NCBI GenBank assembly: GCA_024685005.1
Contig: JAIKWF010000044.1
Location: forward strand, 1 to 51,355
Direction of reading: 5' to 3'
Length of the DNA: 51,355 bases
From: Lachnospiraceae bacterium
Lineage (GTDB): Bacteria > Bacillota > Clostridia > Lachnospirales > Lachnospiraceae
Part shown: piece by piece, positions 1-7,618 of the stretch
Numbering within the stretch: the first letter of the stretch is position 1
Layout: every line of letters begins with the position of its first letter
Translations under genes and position numbers: made by a program
The notes under the pieces: model-generated
Database searches by the model: none
The model's input: only the letters and a program-made list of their open reading frames with translations
What the model was told of the DNA's origin: nothing

Positions 1-125
1 AAAATGCAGTTTTCGTTTTTTATTCCGTGTTATTTTGTTTTAATGGGAAAAGAGTGAGTACAAGAATACCCCGAAAAAGGGCGATTCAGAAGAAATCAGA
101 AAGTTGTAAAAAAAGTAAAACGATA

Positions 126-232
126 TTCGGGACGCAGAGGGTCCAAGGCTTCCGGGGGACGCCTGCTCTGGACCGACCGGAGCGGAGCGGAGACCGCAGG
201 TTCAAATCCCTGCGGCCTCATTGCGTCCCGAA
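126..232 (+). other. Structured inverted-repeat element with tRNA-like T-arm (candidate ncRNA)
   Basis: An 11-bp perfect stem joins 126-136 to 222-232, continued by GAGG (137-140) with CCTC (216-219). Inside are a hairpin GTCCA 141-145 / TGGAC 169-173 and a 7-bp hairpin CCGCAGG 194-200 / CCTGCGG 209-215. The loop of the second hairpin, TTCAAATC, resembles a tRNA T-loop with one extra base. No anticodon arm or CCA end fits, so it is not a standard tRNA. It could be a degenerate tRNA-like element, a small structured RNA or a mobile-element remnant. Bases 1-125 show no convincing gene. Confidence 0.3.
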
Positions 233-248
233 CGCCCGTGAGGGCCCC

Positions 249-899
249 TTAAAACTCCTTCTTTTCCATGATCTTAATACTGCAATAATAAGACCCCCCG
301 GCCAGCAGCATACATACGGCAACGATCACAGCCAGAACCACAGCGGAAGACATTTGATCCAGCACCTCAACCAGTCGGCCCAGAATCTTTGTACCGACGG
401 AGGTCCTTGCCCCGCCGAAGAGCAGAGCCGCAAGGAACCCAAAGATGATAAACAAAACGATCCTGCTTTTTTCCGAGCCGAACTTCAGCTGCAGAGGAAT
501 CATGATCGCTGCCGAAAGATACATTAAAGGAATAAAAGCAAACAGTTTCGGCAGCTCATCTGCCCGGATCGCTCCGTTTTGGCGGATCGCATTTTCGACG
601 CAGCACAGGATGATCCCAAAACACCAGGCTATGGCTGCTAACATCAGGCTGAACAGGTATTTTTCTCTGACATAGGTTTTCCGACCAAAGGGCAATGTCA
701 TCAGAAAAGAGAACCCGTTGTCGAATTCATCATAGCTGATGGTGCCGATGGCCACGATGGATGCGAACAGGGTCAGATAGCCGATGATGAAAGAGCCATC
801 CATGGATAACCCCATGATCAGTGCCATAACAAAGAAAACCATAAGGGTTTGTTTTCTTTTGAGCGTAAGCCGCAGATCTTTTTCTATCAGTCCAAGCAT
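249..899 (-). CDS. ABC-2 type transporter permease (ABC2_membrane_5-like)
   Basis: Predicted 216-residue integral membrane protein with about six hydrophobic segments and a short basic N-terminus (MLGLIEKDLRL). The opening and the motif SYDEFDNGFSFLMTLPFGRK are typical of small Firmicutes ABC-2 permeases, in which YDE plus LPxxRK follows the second or third helix. It would form the membrane channel for the ATPase encoded immediately upstream. One base separates its ATG from the ATPase stop codon, and a GGGAGGAAA ribosome binding site lies in the end of the ATPase gene. As the last gene of the GntR-ATPase-permease operon it is probably an exporter of the YtrA-regulated kind, acting on peptide antibiotics or envelope stress. 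The substrate cannot be read from the sequence. Confidence 0.85.
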   Translation of the reverse strand: MLGLIEKDLRLTLKRKQTLMVFFVMALIMGLSMDGSFIIGYLTLFASIVAIGTISYDEFDNGFSFLMTLPFGRKTYVREKYLFSLMLAAIAWCFGIILCCVENAIRQNGAIRADELPKLFAFIPLMYLSAAIMIPLQLKFGSEKSRIVLFIIFGFLAALLFGGARTSVGTKILGRLVEVLDQMSSAVVLAVIVAVCMLLAGGSYYCSIKIMEKKEF

Positions 900-900
900 G

Positions 901-1746
901 TTATTTTCCTCCCGTCATCATTAATATCAGATCGTCTATTTTACCGTTTTCTATGACGATATCCGGATAATTTTCAGCATAAAACTGTTTTTCACCTGTA
1001 AAACACGCATATCCGAAGGCTTCTTTTTTCGTTCCGAGAAGATAGCTTTTGTCAAGGTTTTCATAGGCATCCTCATCGACCTTCAGGAGGGCGTAATTAC
1101 TTAAGATGGTATCCGTATCTTCGTGAAGGATGATGCGCCCGTCATGGATCAGGTAGATGTCATCACACAGACTCTCCAGATCCGAGGAAATATGGGAGGT
1201 AAGAAGGATGGAGCGATTCTCATTATTCGCCATATACTGACGAAGCAGATCGAGAATCTCGCCTCTTGCCTCAACATCGAGTCCGGCTGTAGGCTCATCC
1301 ATGATGAGCAGCTCTGCGTTATGACTCATGGCAACGAGTACCCGAAGTTTTGCCCGCATACCGGTGGAAAAATCCCTGATCTTTTTGTCAAAGGGAAGTT
1401 CCTGAGATGTGCAGGTGCTTCTGAAAAATGCCTCATCAAACGCAGGATAGAGTTTTTTGAGAATGTGAATGATATCCTCTACAGTAAGGCTGGAGCTGAA
1501 TCCCGAATCGGATAAAGCAACGCCCAGCTTTGCTTTATCCGATTCGCTCAGCTTTGTTACCTCTTTGCCGTTGATCGTAACGTTTCCTTCATCCGGTTTA
1601 ATAAGACCAAGGATTGCTTTGATCGTTGTGCTTTTACCGGCTCCGTTTTTTCCCACAATACCCGTCACGGTACCGTCCGGGATCTCCATCGAGATATGAA
1701 GGAAATAATCACCGTACTTTTTTACAAGATTGTCCAGTTTGACCAT
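901..1746 (-). CDS. ABC transporter ATP-binding protein
   Basis: A 281-residue nucleotide-binding subunit. It has Walker A GKNGAGKST near residue 33, an ABC signature in the variant form DFSTGMRAKLRV, Walker B LLIMDEPTAGLD, and the H-loop LTSHIS. The roughly 60 C-terminal residues extend past the core domain, as in BcrA-type exporter ATPases. Its ATG overlaps the TAA of the GntR gene (TAATG), which implies translational coupling, and it is followed one base later by the permease. The two should assemble as a simple exporter at the cytoplasmic membrane, regulated by the linked GntR repressor. Drug or lantibiotic resistance is a common role for this arrangement but is inferred here. Confidence 0.9.
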   Translation of the reverse strand: MVKLDNLVKKYGDYFLHISMEIPDGTVTGIVGKNGAGKSTTIKAILGLIKPDEGNVTINGKEVTKLSESDKAKLGVALSDSGFSSSLTVEDIIHILKKLYPAFDEAFFRSTCTSQELPFDKKIRDFSTGMRAKLRVLVAMSHNAELLIMDEPTAGLDVEARGEILDLLRQYMANNENRSILLTSHISSDLESLCDDIYLIHDGRIILHEDTDTILSNYALLKVDEDAYENLDKSYLLGTKKEAFGYACFTGEKQFYAENYPDIVIENGKIDDLILMMTGGK

Positions 1747-2120
1747 TAGTCGTCCTCCAGTATGATCTTTACGATCTCTAAAATGTCGTCTTTGGAAAAG
1801 CCAACGGCGCGTGCCTTAGAAACGGCAGCAGCGAAGTCATCTTCCACTGTCTTTTTTCGTGCTTCCAGGGCCAGCTGCCTGTCGGTGGCAGCTACGTAGG
1901 TGCCTTTCCCATGTACAGTCACGACAAAGCCTTCTTCTTCCAGCCTGTCATAGGCCTTTTTTACGGTCAGCGCACTGATGCGAAGTTCGGCGGAAAGGGA
2001 TCTTACCGACGGGAGCACTTCGTTTTCCTGCAGGCTGCCTTTTAGGATCTCATTTTTGATCTGATCCATCAGCTGCTCGTAAATAGGCACCATGGAAGTA
2101 TTGTTTAAAATGATATGCAT
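1746..2120 (-). CDS. GntR family transcriptional regulator (YtrA type)
   Basis: A 124-residue regulator with an N-terminal winged helix-turn-helix (MVPIYEQLMDQIKNEI, then LPSVRSLSAELRIS and VKKAYDRLEEEGFV) and a short C-terminal helical part, which is the compact YtrA layout. I chose the ATG at 2120 (MHIILNNTS). The frame stays open to 2168, but that longer start would run into the promoter and operator. It is first in an operon with an ABC ATPase and permease. A perfect 16-bp inverted repeat around its own promoter (2137-2183) is the obvious autoregulatory operator. The effector is unknown; in the family, antibiotics or envelope stress often relieve repression. Confidence 0.9.
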   Translation of the reverse strand: MHIILNNTSMVPIYEQLMDQIKNEILKGSLQENEVLPSVRSLSAELRISALTVKKAYDRLEEEGFVVTVHGKGTYVAATDRQLALEARKKTVEDDFAAAVSKARAVGFSKDDILEIVKIILEDD

Positions 2121-2136
2121 ATCGTTATCCTCCACA

Positions 2137-2183
2137 AACAGTATATAACAGTGTAGAACTGTTGTCAACTGTTATATACTGTT
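2137..2183 (-). promoter_or_regulatory. GntR operon promoter framed by a perfect 16-bp inverted repeat
   Basis: On the minus strand TTGACA (2168-2163) and TATACT (2145-2140) are 17 bp apart, a near-consensus sigma-A promoter. The arms AACAGTATATAACAGT (2137-2152) and ACTGTTATATACTGTT (2168-2183) are perfect inverted copies. One arm covers the -10 and the other abuts the -35, so a bound GntR dimer or tetramer would block polymerase. Confidence 0.75.
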
Positions 2184-2241
2184 ATATGATATTTTTCGTT
2201 TTCTTTCTGTGATCACGGATCATTTGTGCTATATTACCCTA

Positions 2242-2270
2242 TTGACAATTCCAAATGTGTCTGCTACATT
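2242..2270 (+). promoter_or_regulatory. Promoter for a short transcription unit
   Basis: TTGACA (2242-2247), a 17-bp spacer and TACATT (2265-2270). It lies divergent to the GntR operon and 38 bp before a 21-codon ORF. Confidence 0.5.
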
Positions 2271-2307
2271 AGGGGTTGTAAAAAATCTAAAAGAAAGCGA
2301 GGTACAT

Positions 2308-2373
2308 ATGATGAGTGTAGTAGTAAGAAAAGAAATTGAATATCGTATTGAGACCTCGGTTTGTGATCTTTAA
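2308..2373 (+). CDS. Candidate 21-residue peptide
   Basis: ATG at 2308 (or 2311) opens a frame encoding MMSVVVRKEIEYRIETSVCD plus a final Leu, ending in TAA at 2371-2373. AAAGCGAGG lies a few bases upstream. The ORF sits between a consensus-like promoter (2242-2270) and a hairpin plus T-tract terminator (2416-2443), so the whole transcript would be about 165 nt. I recognise no family. It could be a real small protein, a leader peptide, or the start of a decayed larger gene whose remainder was lost. The Lys/Arg/Glu-rich middle has no transmembrane segment. Confidence is low because so short a frame can arise by chance. Confidence 0.3.
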   Translation: MMSVVVRKEIEYRIETSVCDL

Positions 2374-2415
2374 GAGTCAGGTTCGAATCTGTTTGCTGAA
2401 TCATAAGACTTTATG

Positions 2416-2443
2416 CCGTGGCAGTTTTGTCGCGGTTTTTTTT
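2416..2443 (+). terminator. Intrinsic terminator of the short transcript
   Basis: Stem CCGTGGCA (2416-2423) with TGTCGCGG (2428-2435), two G-T wobbles, then an eight-T tract. The following 110 bases up to rsgA hold two TATAAT boxes (2519-2524 and 2533-2538) without clear -35 partners. Confidence 0.6.
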
Positions 2444-2554
2444 CGGCTGTTACCCGCCCGGGCAGCTGCATTTATTTCTCTTATAAAAATCCATACACAG
2501 AGGTCTCCGATCAAAAAGTATAATCGTTAGCGTATAATAAAGGAGATCAGAAAA

Positions 2555-3556
2555 TTGAATACAAACATTATCAGAATAGAAAACCCGGAAGAAAAGATGG
2601 GCAGGATCTGCCGGGTGCAGAAAAACAGTTATACCATCCGCTTTCAGGAGCAGGAGCTGCCTGCAAAATTAAAAGGAAGTTTTTATGGGGAGGATCCCGA
2701 ACATCTTCCCGTGGTGGGTGACTATGTGACCTTTCAGTATAACCGCTGCGGCGACAGCATCATTCTCTCCGTTTGTGAGCGCACAGGACTTTTACAAAGG
2801 CCCGATCAGGCCAAGACCGGTGTGATGCAATATATGGCAGCCAATGTGGATTATGCCTTTATCGTCACATCCTTAAACGATGATTACAATTATAACCGAA
2901 TCGCAAGGTATGCTTCGGTGGCGCTGCAGGCCGGAGCTGTTCCTGTGGTGATCCTGACAAAATCCGATCTTTGCAGCAACGTGGGAAGATATGTAAGAGA
3001 AGTGGAAACCGTTTCCGAAAAAGTGAAGGTACATGCGATTTCGGCGCTGTATGACATCGGTCTTGATGAGCTGAAGGAGTATTTTTCTCCGGGAAAAACC
3101 ATTTGCCTTCTGGGTTCCTCCGGTGCCGGAAAATCAACGCTGATCAATGCTATTACCGGAAAGGAAACCATGAAGACCGGAAAGATCCGGGAGGATGATT
3201 CCAAGGGCCGGCATACTACCACCCACAGGGAAATGATCTTTTTGGAAAACGATGTTTCCGTTATCGATATGCCCGGCATGCGGGAGATCGGTATGGCCAA
3301 TACGAGAGAAGGGATTGAAGATACTTTTTCGGATATCGGCAGGCTGGAGAGTCTTTGCAGGTTCCGTGACTGCAGACATGAAACCGAACCGGGATGCGCC
3401 GTCAGGGCTGCTTTGGAAAGCGGCGAATTGTCCAGGCAGCGGTATGAACTGTATCAGAGTCTCGGCGCGGAAAACCAGCGCAACTATGCTAAGAAAAAAG
3501 AGATATCCAAATGGGTTAAATCCTATAAAAAAATGAACAAAACAGGAAAACAGTGA
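2555..3556 (+). CDS. rsgA: Ribosome small subunit-dependent GTPase RsgA
   Basis: A 333-residue circularly permuted GTPase that assists late 30S subunit maturation in the cytoplasm. The N-terminal OB fold is followed by the G4 motif LTKSDL, then the G1 P-loop GSSGAGKSTLIN, and G3 DMPGMRE. It ends with the zinc-binding knuckle CRFRDC-H-x5-C. This order (G4 before G1) is diagnostic of RsgA/YjeQ. Start: TTG at 2555 with AAAGGAG about nine bases upstream; no ATG fits as well. Length matches the family. It appears to be its own transcription unit; an 80-bp gap with no strong terminator separates it from the next gene. Confidence 0.95.
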   Translation: MNTNIIRIENPEEKMGRICRVQKNSYTIRFQEQELPAKLKGSFYGEDPEHLPVVGDYVTFQYNRCGDSIILSVCERTGLLQRPDQAKTGVMQYMAANVDYAFIVTSLNDDYNYNRIARYASVALQAGAVPVVILTKSDLCSNVGRYVREVETVSEKVKVHAISALYDIGLDELKEYFSPGKTICLLGSSGAGKSTLINAITGKETMKTGKIREDDSKGRHTTTHREMIFLENDVSVIDMPGMREIGMANTREGIEDTFSDIGRLESLCRFRDCRHETEPGCAVRAALESGELSRQRYELYQSLGAENQRNYAKKKEISKWVKSYKKMNKTGKQ

Positions 3557-3636
3557 CGGTATCTTGCTTTATCCGTAAAAATATAGCAAAATAGCATAGT
3601 AGAAGATATGACAACAGATGGAATGAGGACAGGGTA

Positions 3637-5514
3637 ATGGCGAAGATCTTTGGCGAATTTGATATAGATGAACGTAATAAACTGGTGCACACCCCTTACG
3701 GAGCAGTGGTCAAGGCGCTTTCCGGGCGGGCAACCAAGTCGGCATCGGATCATTTTTTTGAACAACCGATCCAAAAAAACACAGTTCTTCTTCTGGGTCT
3801 CGGTCATAATGTCCGGGGAAATATGTATTATATTTTAAATGAGCTGAACCAAAATCCCCGATTTGCCGATTACAGGGTCTATGTCAGATCATCACCGGAA
3901 AATAAGGAAGTTGTGGCCGGATATATTAAGGATAATAACTGGACGCGGACCGAGCAGATCACCGAACCGACGGAATATTCAAAGATTTTGGAATGTGTGA
4001 ACTACTTGATTACGGAGACTTTTTTTCCGGAGAGTTGGGTGAAAAAACCGGGACAGGTGTATATCAATATCTGGCACGGAACCCCTTTGAAAAAACTGGG
4101 TCTGGATAAGAACAGCACCAACATGCATACCAGCGGCGAGGTACAAAAAAGCTTCATTTCCGCCGATTACATGGTGGAGCCCAACGATGCCGCAAGGGAC
4201 AGCATCATAAATGCTTATAAAGTCAGTAATCTGATGAATGCCAAGGTGATCATGCTGGGGTATCCGAGAACCGGCGGCATGCTGCAGGCCCTTTCGGAAG
4301 ATGACGGGGAGCTGAGAAAAAGACTGGCTCCAAATGGAGAAAAGCTTTATGCTTACATGCCTACCTTCCGGGATTATTTAAGTCATGAAGAAATAATCGC
4401 CCAGACAAAGGATCTTTTGGATTATCTGGATGAAAATCTGGGAGATGACAGACTGCTGTATGTCAATCTTCATCATCTGGTGAAGGACAGTCTGGATTAT
4501 TCGGGATACCGTCATATTAAGGTGTTTCCGCCGGATATTGATTCCTACAGACTGCTTGCGGTTACGGAGGCGCTGATTTCGGATTATTCCAGTGTTTTCT
4601 TTGATTATCTGGCCACTAGAAAACAGATCATCCTTTTTTGTGATGACTATGAGCTGTATGTGGAAAAACGGGGAACCTACATGGATCTTTTATCCTTCCC
4701 CTTTGATAAGGTCAGAACAAAGGAAGAGGTACTTGCTGCCATCAAACGGGGTAAGACCTATGATGACGAAGAGATCCACCAAAGGATCTGCGGTTATGAT
4801 ACAAAGGATAATGCAGCCAGACTCTGTGCCCTTTTAACGGAGAATCCGGATCTTTCCGATTATACTGTCTGTGATATCAAAAAAGATGACAGACGCCGGA
4901 TGCTTGTTTTTTCCGAAAGCTTTCGGGAAGGCGAGGAAACAAAACGTTTATATGAACTGTCGGATATCTATGACAGAACGAAAAATGAGATCTATTTTTC
5001 CGGTGTAAAGGAAAGCATCGACAAAAACAGAGACAGTGCCTATCCGCTTTTGAAGCAGGATCATGTCATCGGTGTGGAAAAGAAGCGAAGGCTAACCGGA
5101 AAGGGCTCCAGTCTTTTGCTTAAGCGGAAAAAGGGATGGATATCCTTCCGGTTTGCAATGAAGTATCTGATCTACGATCTGGCCTTGGCGGCGCGCAGGT
5201 ACTATGCCGGAGCGAAATTCGACAAGGTTCTTTTGTATGATATGGAAAGTGCCTTCAGGCTGATCATTTTATCCACCATGGATTCCGAAAGGATCCTGTT
5301 TATCACGAAAGAGATCATCCGGCAGATTGAAACGGAAAAGGTTTCGAATATGAAACATGCGCTTTTATTCGCCGCCCCCAGGGCAAACAGCATTTATGCC
5401 ATGGATGAAGAGGTGCAGGAAAAGGCAAAGAAATTGTTAGCTTCTGCTTCCGGCGTTCCCGAAATACAGCTTTTAAGGGATGCGTCGCATTTGAAACAGA
5501 TTCTGGAAGCCTGA
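3637..5514 (+). CDS. CDP-glycerol glycerophosphotransferase family protein (TagB/TagF-like)
   Basis: A 625-residue protein whose residues roughly 60-400 match the Glyphos_transf fold of teichoic-acid and capsule polymerases. Visible family motifs include NIWHGTPLKKLG, the downstream GYPRTGG and the SDYSSVFFDYL segment. These enzymes transfer glycerol phosphate (or ribitol phosphate) from a CDP donor on the inner membrane face. The last 200 residues, rich in Lys/Arg, are unlike the core and may bind the membrane or a partner. There is no signal peptide. No other wall-teichoic genes are adjacent, so the acceptor polymer is unknown. It is transcribed alone and ends at a strong bidirectional terminator. 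Confidence 0.85.
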   Translation: MAKIFGEFDIDERNKLVHTPYGAVVKALSGRATKSASDHFFEQPIQKNTVLLLGLGHNVRGNMYYILNELNQNPRFADYRVYVRSSPENKEVVAGYIKDNNWTRTEQITEPTEYSKILECVNYLITETFFPESWVKKPGQVYINIWHGTPLKKLGLDKNSTNMHTSGEVQKSFISADYMVEPNDAARDSIINAYKVSNLMNAKVIMLGYPRTGGMLQALSEDDGELRKRLAPNGEKLYAYMPTFRDYLSHEEIIAQTKDLLDYLDENLGDDRLLYVNLHHLVKDSLDYSGYRHIKVFPPDIDSYRLLAVTEALISDYSSVFFDYLATRKQIILFCDDYELYVEKRGTYMDLLSFPFDKVRTKEEVLAAIKRGKTYDDEEIHQRICGYDTKDNAARLCALLTENPDLSDYTVCDIKKDDRRRMLVFSESFREGEETKRLYELSDIYDRTKNEIYFSGVKESIDKNRDSAYPLLKQDHVIGVEKKRRLTGKGSSLLLKRKKGWISFRFAMKYLIYDLALAARRYYAGAKFDKVLLYDMESAFRLIILSTMDSERILFITKEIIRQIETEKVSNMKHALLFAAPRANSIYAMDEEVQEKAKKLLASASGVPEIQLLRDASHLKQILEA

Positions 5515-5523
5515 GATATGCAT

Positions 5524-5553
5524 AAAAAAGGGATGCCGCAGGGCATCCCTTTT
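5524..5553 (+). terminator. Bidirectional terminator
   Basis: An 8-bp perfect stem GGGATGCC (5530-5537) / GGCATCCC (5542-5549) with loop GCAG. It is flanked by A6 upstream and T4 downstream, so it serves both the plus-strand glycerophosphotransferase and the convergent lipoprotein gene. Confidence 0.85.
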
Positions 5554-5563
5554 CCTTTCTTTT

Positions 5564-7429
5564 TTACCAGTCATCACCATAGTCATCACCATAGTCATCA
5601 TAGCTGTCGCCGGGATCGGACCAGGCATCGTCTCCGTCGCCGGGATCCGAGTAGACGTCATAATCGTCGGTGTCACCGGGATCGGACCAGGCGTCGTCTC
5701 CGTCACCGGGATCCGAGTAGATATCATAATCATCCGTATCACCGGGATCGGACCAGGCGTCATCTCCGTCGCCGGGATCGGAATAGACTTCGTAATCGTA
5801 GTCATAATCGTAGCTCAGATCCGTATCCCAGCCGGCATCGTTGGATTCATACAGCATACCGTCATCCGTATAAAAATCTCCGGATGCGCCATATCCGATC
5901 ACGTCAGATCCGTCCCAGTACCAGATGTATCCGTCTGCGTCAGTCCAATAGAAAGGTTGCAGCACACCGCCGGTTCCCTTCTTTGCGTTGGCACCTTTGT
6001 TGTTGACGATCTTCGGAGAAGCAGCTTTCTTTCCGCCTTTTTCTTTTACGGATTTTCCTGCAACTGCCTTGCCGTTTCCGGCGGAAGAAGAGGCAGCGGA
6101 ACCTACGATCTCCTGATAAGCCGCATAAGCTGCTTCCATATCAGGTGCCGCAGTTCCTGCGGTGGTCCATCCGGTATCTTCATATTGGGCAGAATCCAGA
6201 ATGGAATCCGTGATGGCATTGTAGTGCAGCAGATTATCCACCGGTGCTTCCACCATGCTGTAGAATTGATATTTGCTGTCGGAATAGCGGACTGTAAAAA
6301 GAGCAGCCGCTTCATATCCGTCCGTAAAGATGGCATTGGGCTTTAAAGCACACACCAATTTCATCTCGTAATAATCGCCGCCGTTGGTAAAGGAAAAAGG
6401 CGCTGCATATACAAGATCGTCTTTAAAGAATGCCTGTGCATACTCATTGGCAAACATCTGGATATAAGCCTTTGCCACATATTCACCCATGTTCAGATAC
6501 TTTTGCTCTTTTTCATTCCAGGAAGAAACCCCCAATCCGATGAGGGAGTGCTTATCATTTTCCAGATGGGCTTCGTCCAGACGGGCGGATTTGCACCAGA
6601 TCCACAAATTGTTGCTGTCGGTCTTCTGGTCGATGATACCAAGGGTATCCGGATAGCAGAAAGTTACATCCGGCTGATTTTCCGGTGTGAATTTCTGGCT
6701 TTTTTCATCGAAAGGCGTTACATTGTCATAAGCGGCAAAAGTATCTTTTCTCTCCAGCGTGATACCGGAATCCGCGCCGGTCATATGCAATGTGCCGTCT
6801 TCATACAGTACGAATTCCAGGGTGGCATCTTCTCCTTTGATACAGATCTTACCGTTTTCATAGGAATAGTTAGCCTCGCTGTTTTCATCCACCTGACCGT
6901 CTTTCAGGCTTGTTACAAAGATCTTGGCATTTTTTTCCTGAATATCCACAAGATAGCCTTCGCCTGCGGTTTCATTACCAGCCCACATGCCGTAGTATTC
7001 CTGCAGGGGGTAACCTAATGCCTGGGGAGCACTCTCTGCCTTACTTAAAGGCTGGCCATCATAGTCTTTCAGCTTGTCGCCTTCAAGGCTGAATACACAA
7101 TAGTCGCTTTCGTTGTATTTGTTGTAGAGGCAAAAAAGGTCGCCGTTCATTTTTGCCGTTCCCACACCCAGGATATTTCCCGCGGAATCTACTGCGATCC
7201 AGCTGCCGTCATCCTTTACCGTCAGGTAGGTGTCGCTTTCATCATACTTCCAGCTGCCGATATAATCATCGATCTTGCCGGCATCATCCGAGGTTGCATC
7301 CTCCTTACTTTCTGCTGCCTCCTGGGCCTGATCACCGGTAGGAGCGGCATCCTGGGTTTTTCCGCAGCCGGCGGCCAGAAGCATAAAAGCCAGGGCCAAC
7401 GGGAGTTGTTTCAACAATCGTTTTTTCAT
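5564..7429 (-). CDS. Secreted lipoprotein with acidic C-terminal repeats
   Basis: A 621-residue predicted lipoprotein. The N-terminus MKKRLLKQLPLALAFMLLAA, followed by GCGK, gives a lipobox with Cys about residue 22. Residues 50-230 contain two similar beta-rich segments opening IGSWKYDES and YGMWAGNE, reminiscent of small lipocalin-like domains. A middle region (240-440) shows no domain I can name. A basic linker around 460-485 (KSVKEKGGKKAASPK) precedes an aromatic stretch (WTDADGYIWYWDG). The protein ends in Asp-rich 22-residue repeats. It should be anchored outside the membrane. ATG at 7429 has AAGGGG nine bases upstream. Function is unknown; a surface protein binding Ca2+ through its acidic tail is one possibility. 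Confidence 0.8.
   Translation of the reverse strand: MKKRLLKQLPLALAFMLLAAGCGKTQDAAPTGDQAQEAAESKEDATSDDAGKIDDYIGSWKYDESDTYLTVKDDGSWIAVDSAGNILGVGTAKMNGDLFCLYNKYNESDYCVFSLEGDKLKDYDGQPLSKAESAPQALGYPLQEYYGMWAGNETAGEGYLVDIQEKNAKIFVTSLKDGQVDENSEANYSYENGKICIKGEDATLEFVLYEDGTLHMTGADSGITLERKDTFAAYDNVTPFDEKSQKFTPENQPDVTFCYPDTLGIIDQKTDSNNLWIWCKSARLDEAHLENDKHSLIGLGVSSWNEKEQKYLNMGEYVAKAYIQMFANEYAQAFFKDDLVYAAPFSFTNGGDYYEMKLVCALKPNAIFTDGYEAAALFTVRYSDSKYQFYSMVEAPVDNLLHYNAITDSILDSAQYEDTGWTTAGTAAPDMEAAYAAYQEIVGSAASSSAGNGKAVAGKSVKEKGGKKAASPKIVNNKGANAKKGTGGVLQPFYWTDADGYIWYWDGSDVIGYGASGDFYTDDGMLYESNDAGWDTDLSYDYDYDYEVYSDPGDGDDAWSDPGDTDDYDIYSDPGDGDDAWSDPGDTDDYDVYSDPGDGDDAWSDPGDSYDDYGDDYGDDW
5606..5788 (-). repeat. 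Coding tandem repeat, 66-bp unit (about 2.8 copies)
   Basis: Residues 548-608 of the lipoprotein repeat a 22-residue unit, VYSDPGDGDDAWSDPGDTDD plus YD. Differences between copies are few (V/I, T/S), so the array is recent or maintained. It is in frame and is not a CRISPR or intergenic repeat. Confidence 0.85.
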
Positions 7430-7486
7430 TTGTCTGTTCCCCTTTTGTATGTGAGAGCCAAAGCTCCGCTTTACCGTTACGTTTTT

Positions 7487-7515
7487 AATCTATCTTATTT
7501 TTTCCGTTTTTTCAA
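7487..7515 (-). promoter_or_regulatory. Promoter of the lipoprotein gene
   Basis: Minus-strand TTGAAA (7515-7510), a 17-bp spacer and TAGATT (7492-7487), about 58 bp before the ATG. Confidence 0.5.
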
Positions 7516-7540
7516 TATGAAATGAAAAGGGGTCTTTTTC

Positions 7541-7569
7541 TTGACAGTATCACCCTGCTTTGCTATCAT
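7541..7569 (+). promoter_or_regulatory. Promoter of the truncated HD-GYP gene
   Basis: TTGACA (7541-7546), 17 bp, TATCAT (7564-7569), divergent to the lipoprotein promoter. It shows that the damaged gene downstream keeps a near-consensus promoter. Confidence 0.65.
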
Positions 7570-7618
7570 ATCTCCGTCCATGAAAACCGTGCTTTTTGGG
7601 GGTTTGATCATATAAGAA

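Noticed and set aside
129-230. tRNA-Sec or allo-tRNA
   Set aside because: The 8-bp acceptor-like stem is tempting, but no T-arm directly precedes its 3' strand and no anticodon arm with UCA can be drawn.
27-527. A 166-codon plus-strand ORF at the left edge
   Set aside because: It runs across the structured element and antisense to the ABC permease gene, has Pro/Arg/Gln-rich translation typical of a shadow frame, and lacks a ribosome binding site.
5606-5788. CRISPR-like repeat array
   Set aside because: Repeats are contiguous, in frame and coding for the lipoprotein tail; there are no unique spacers.
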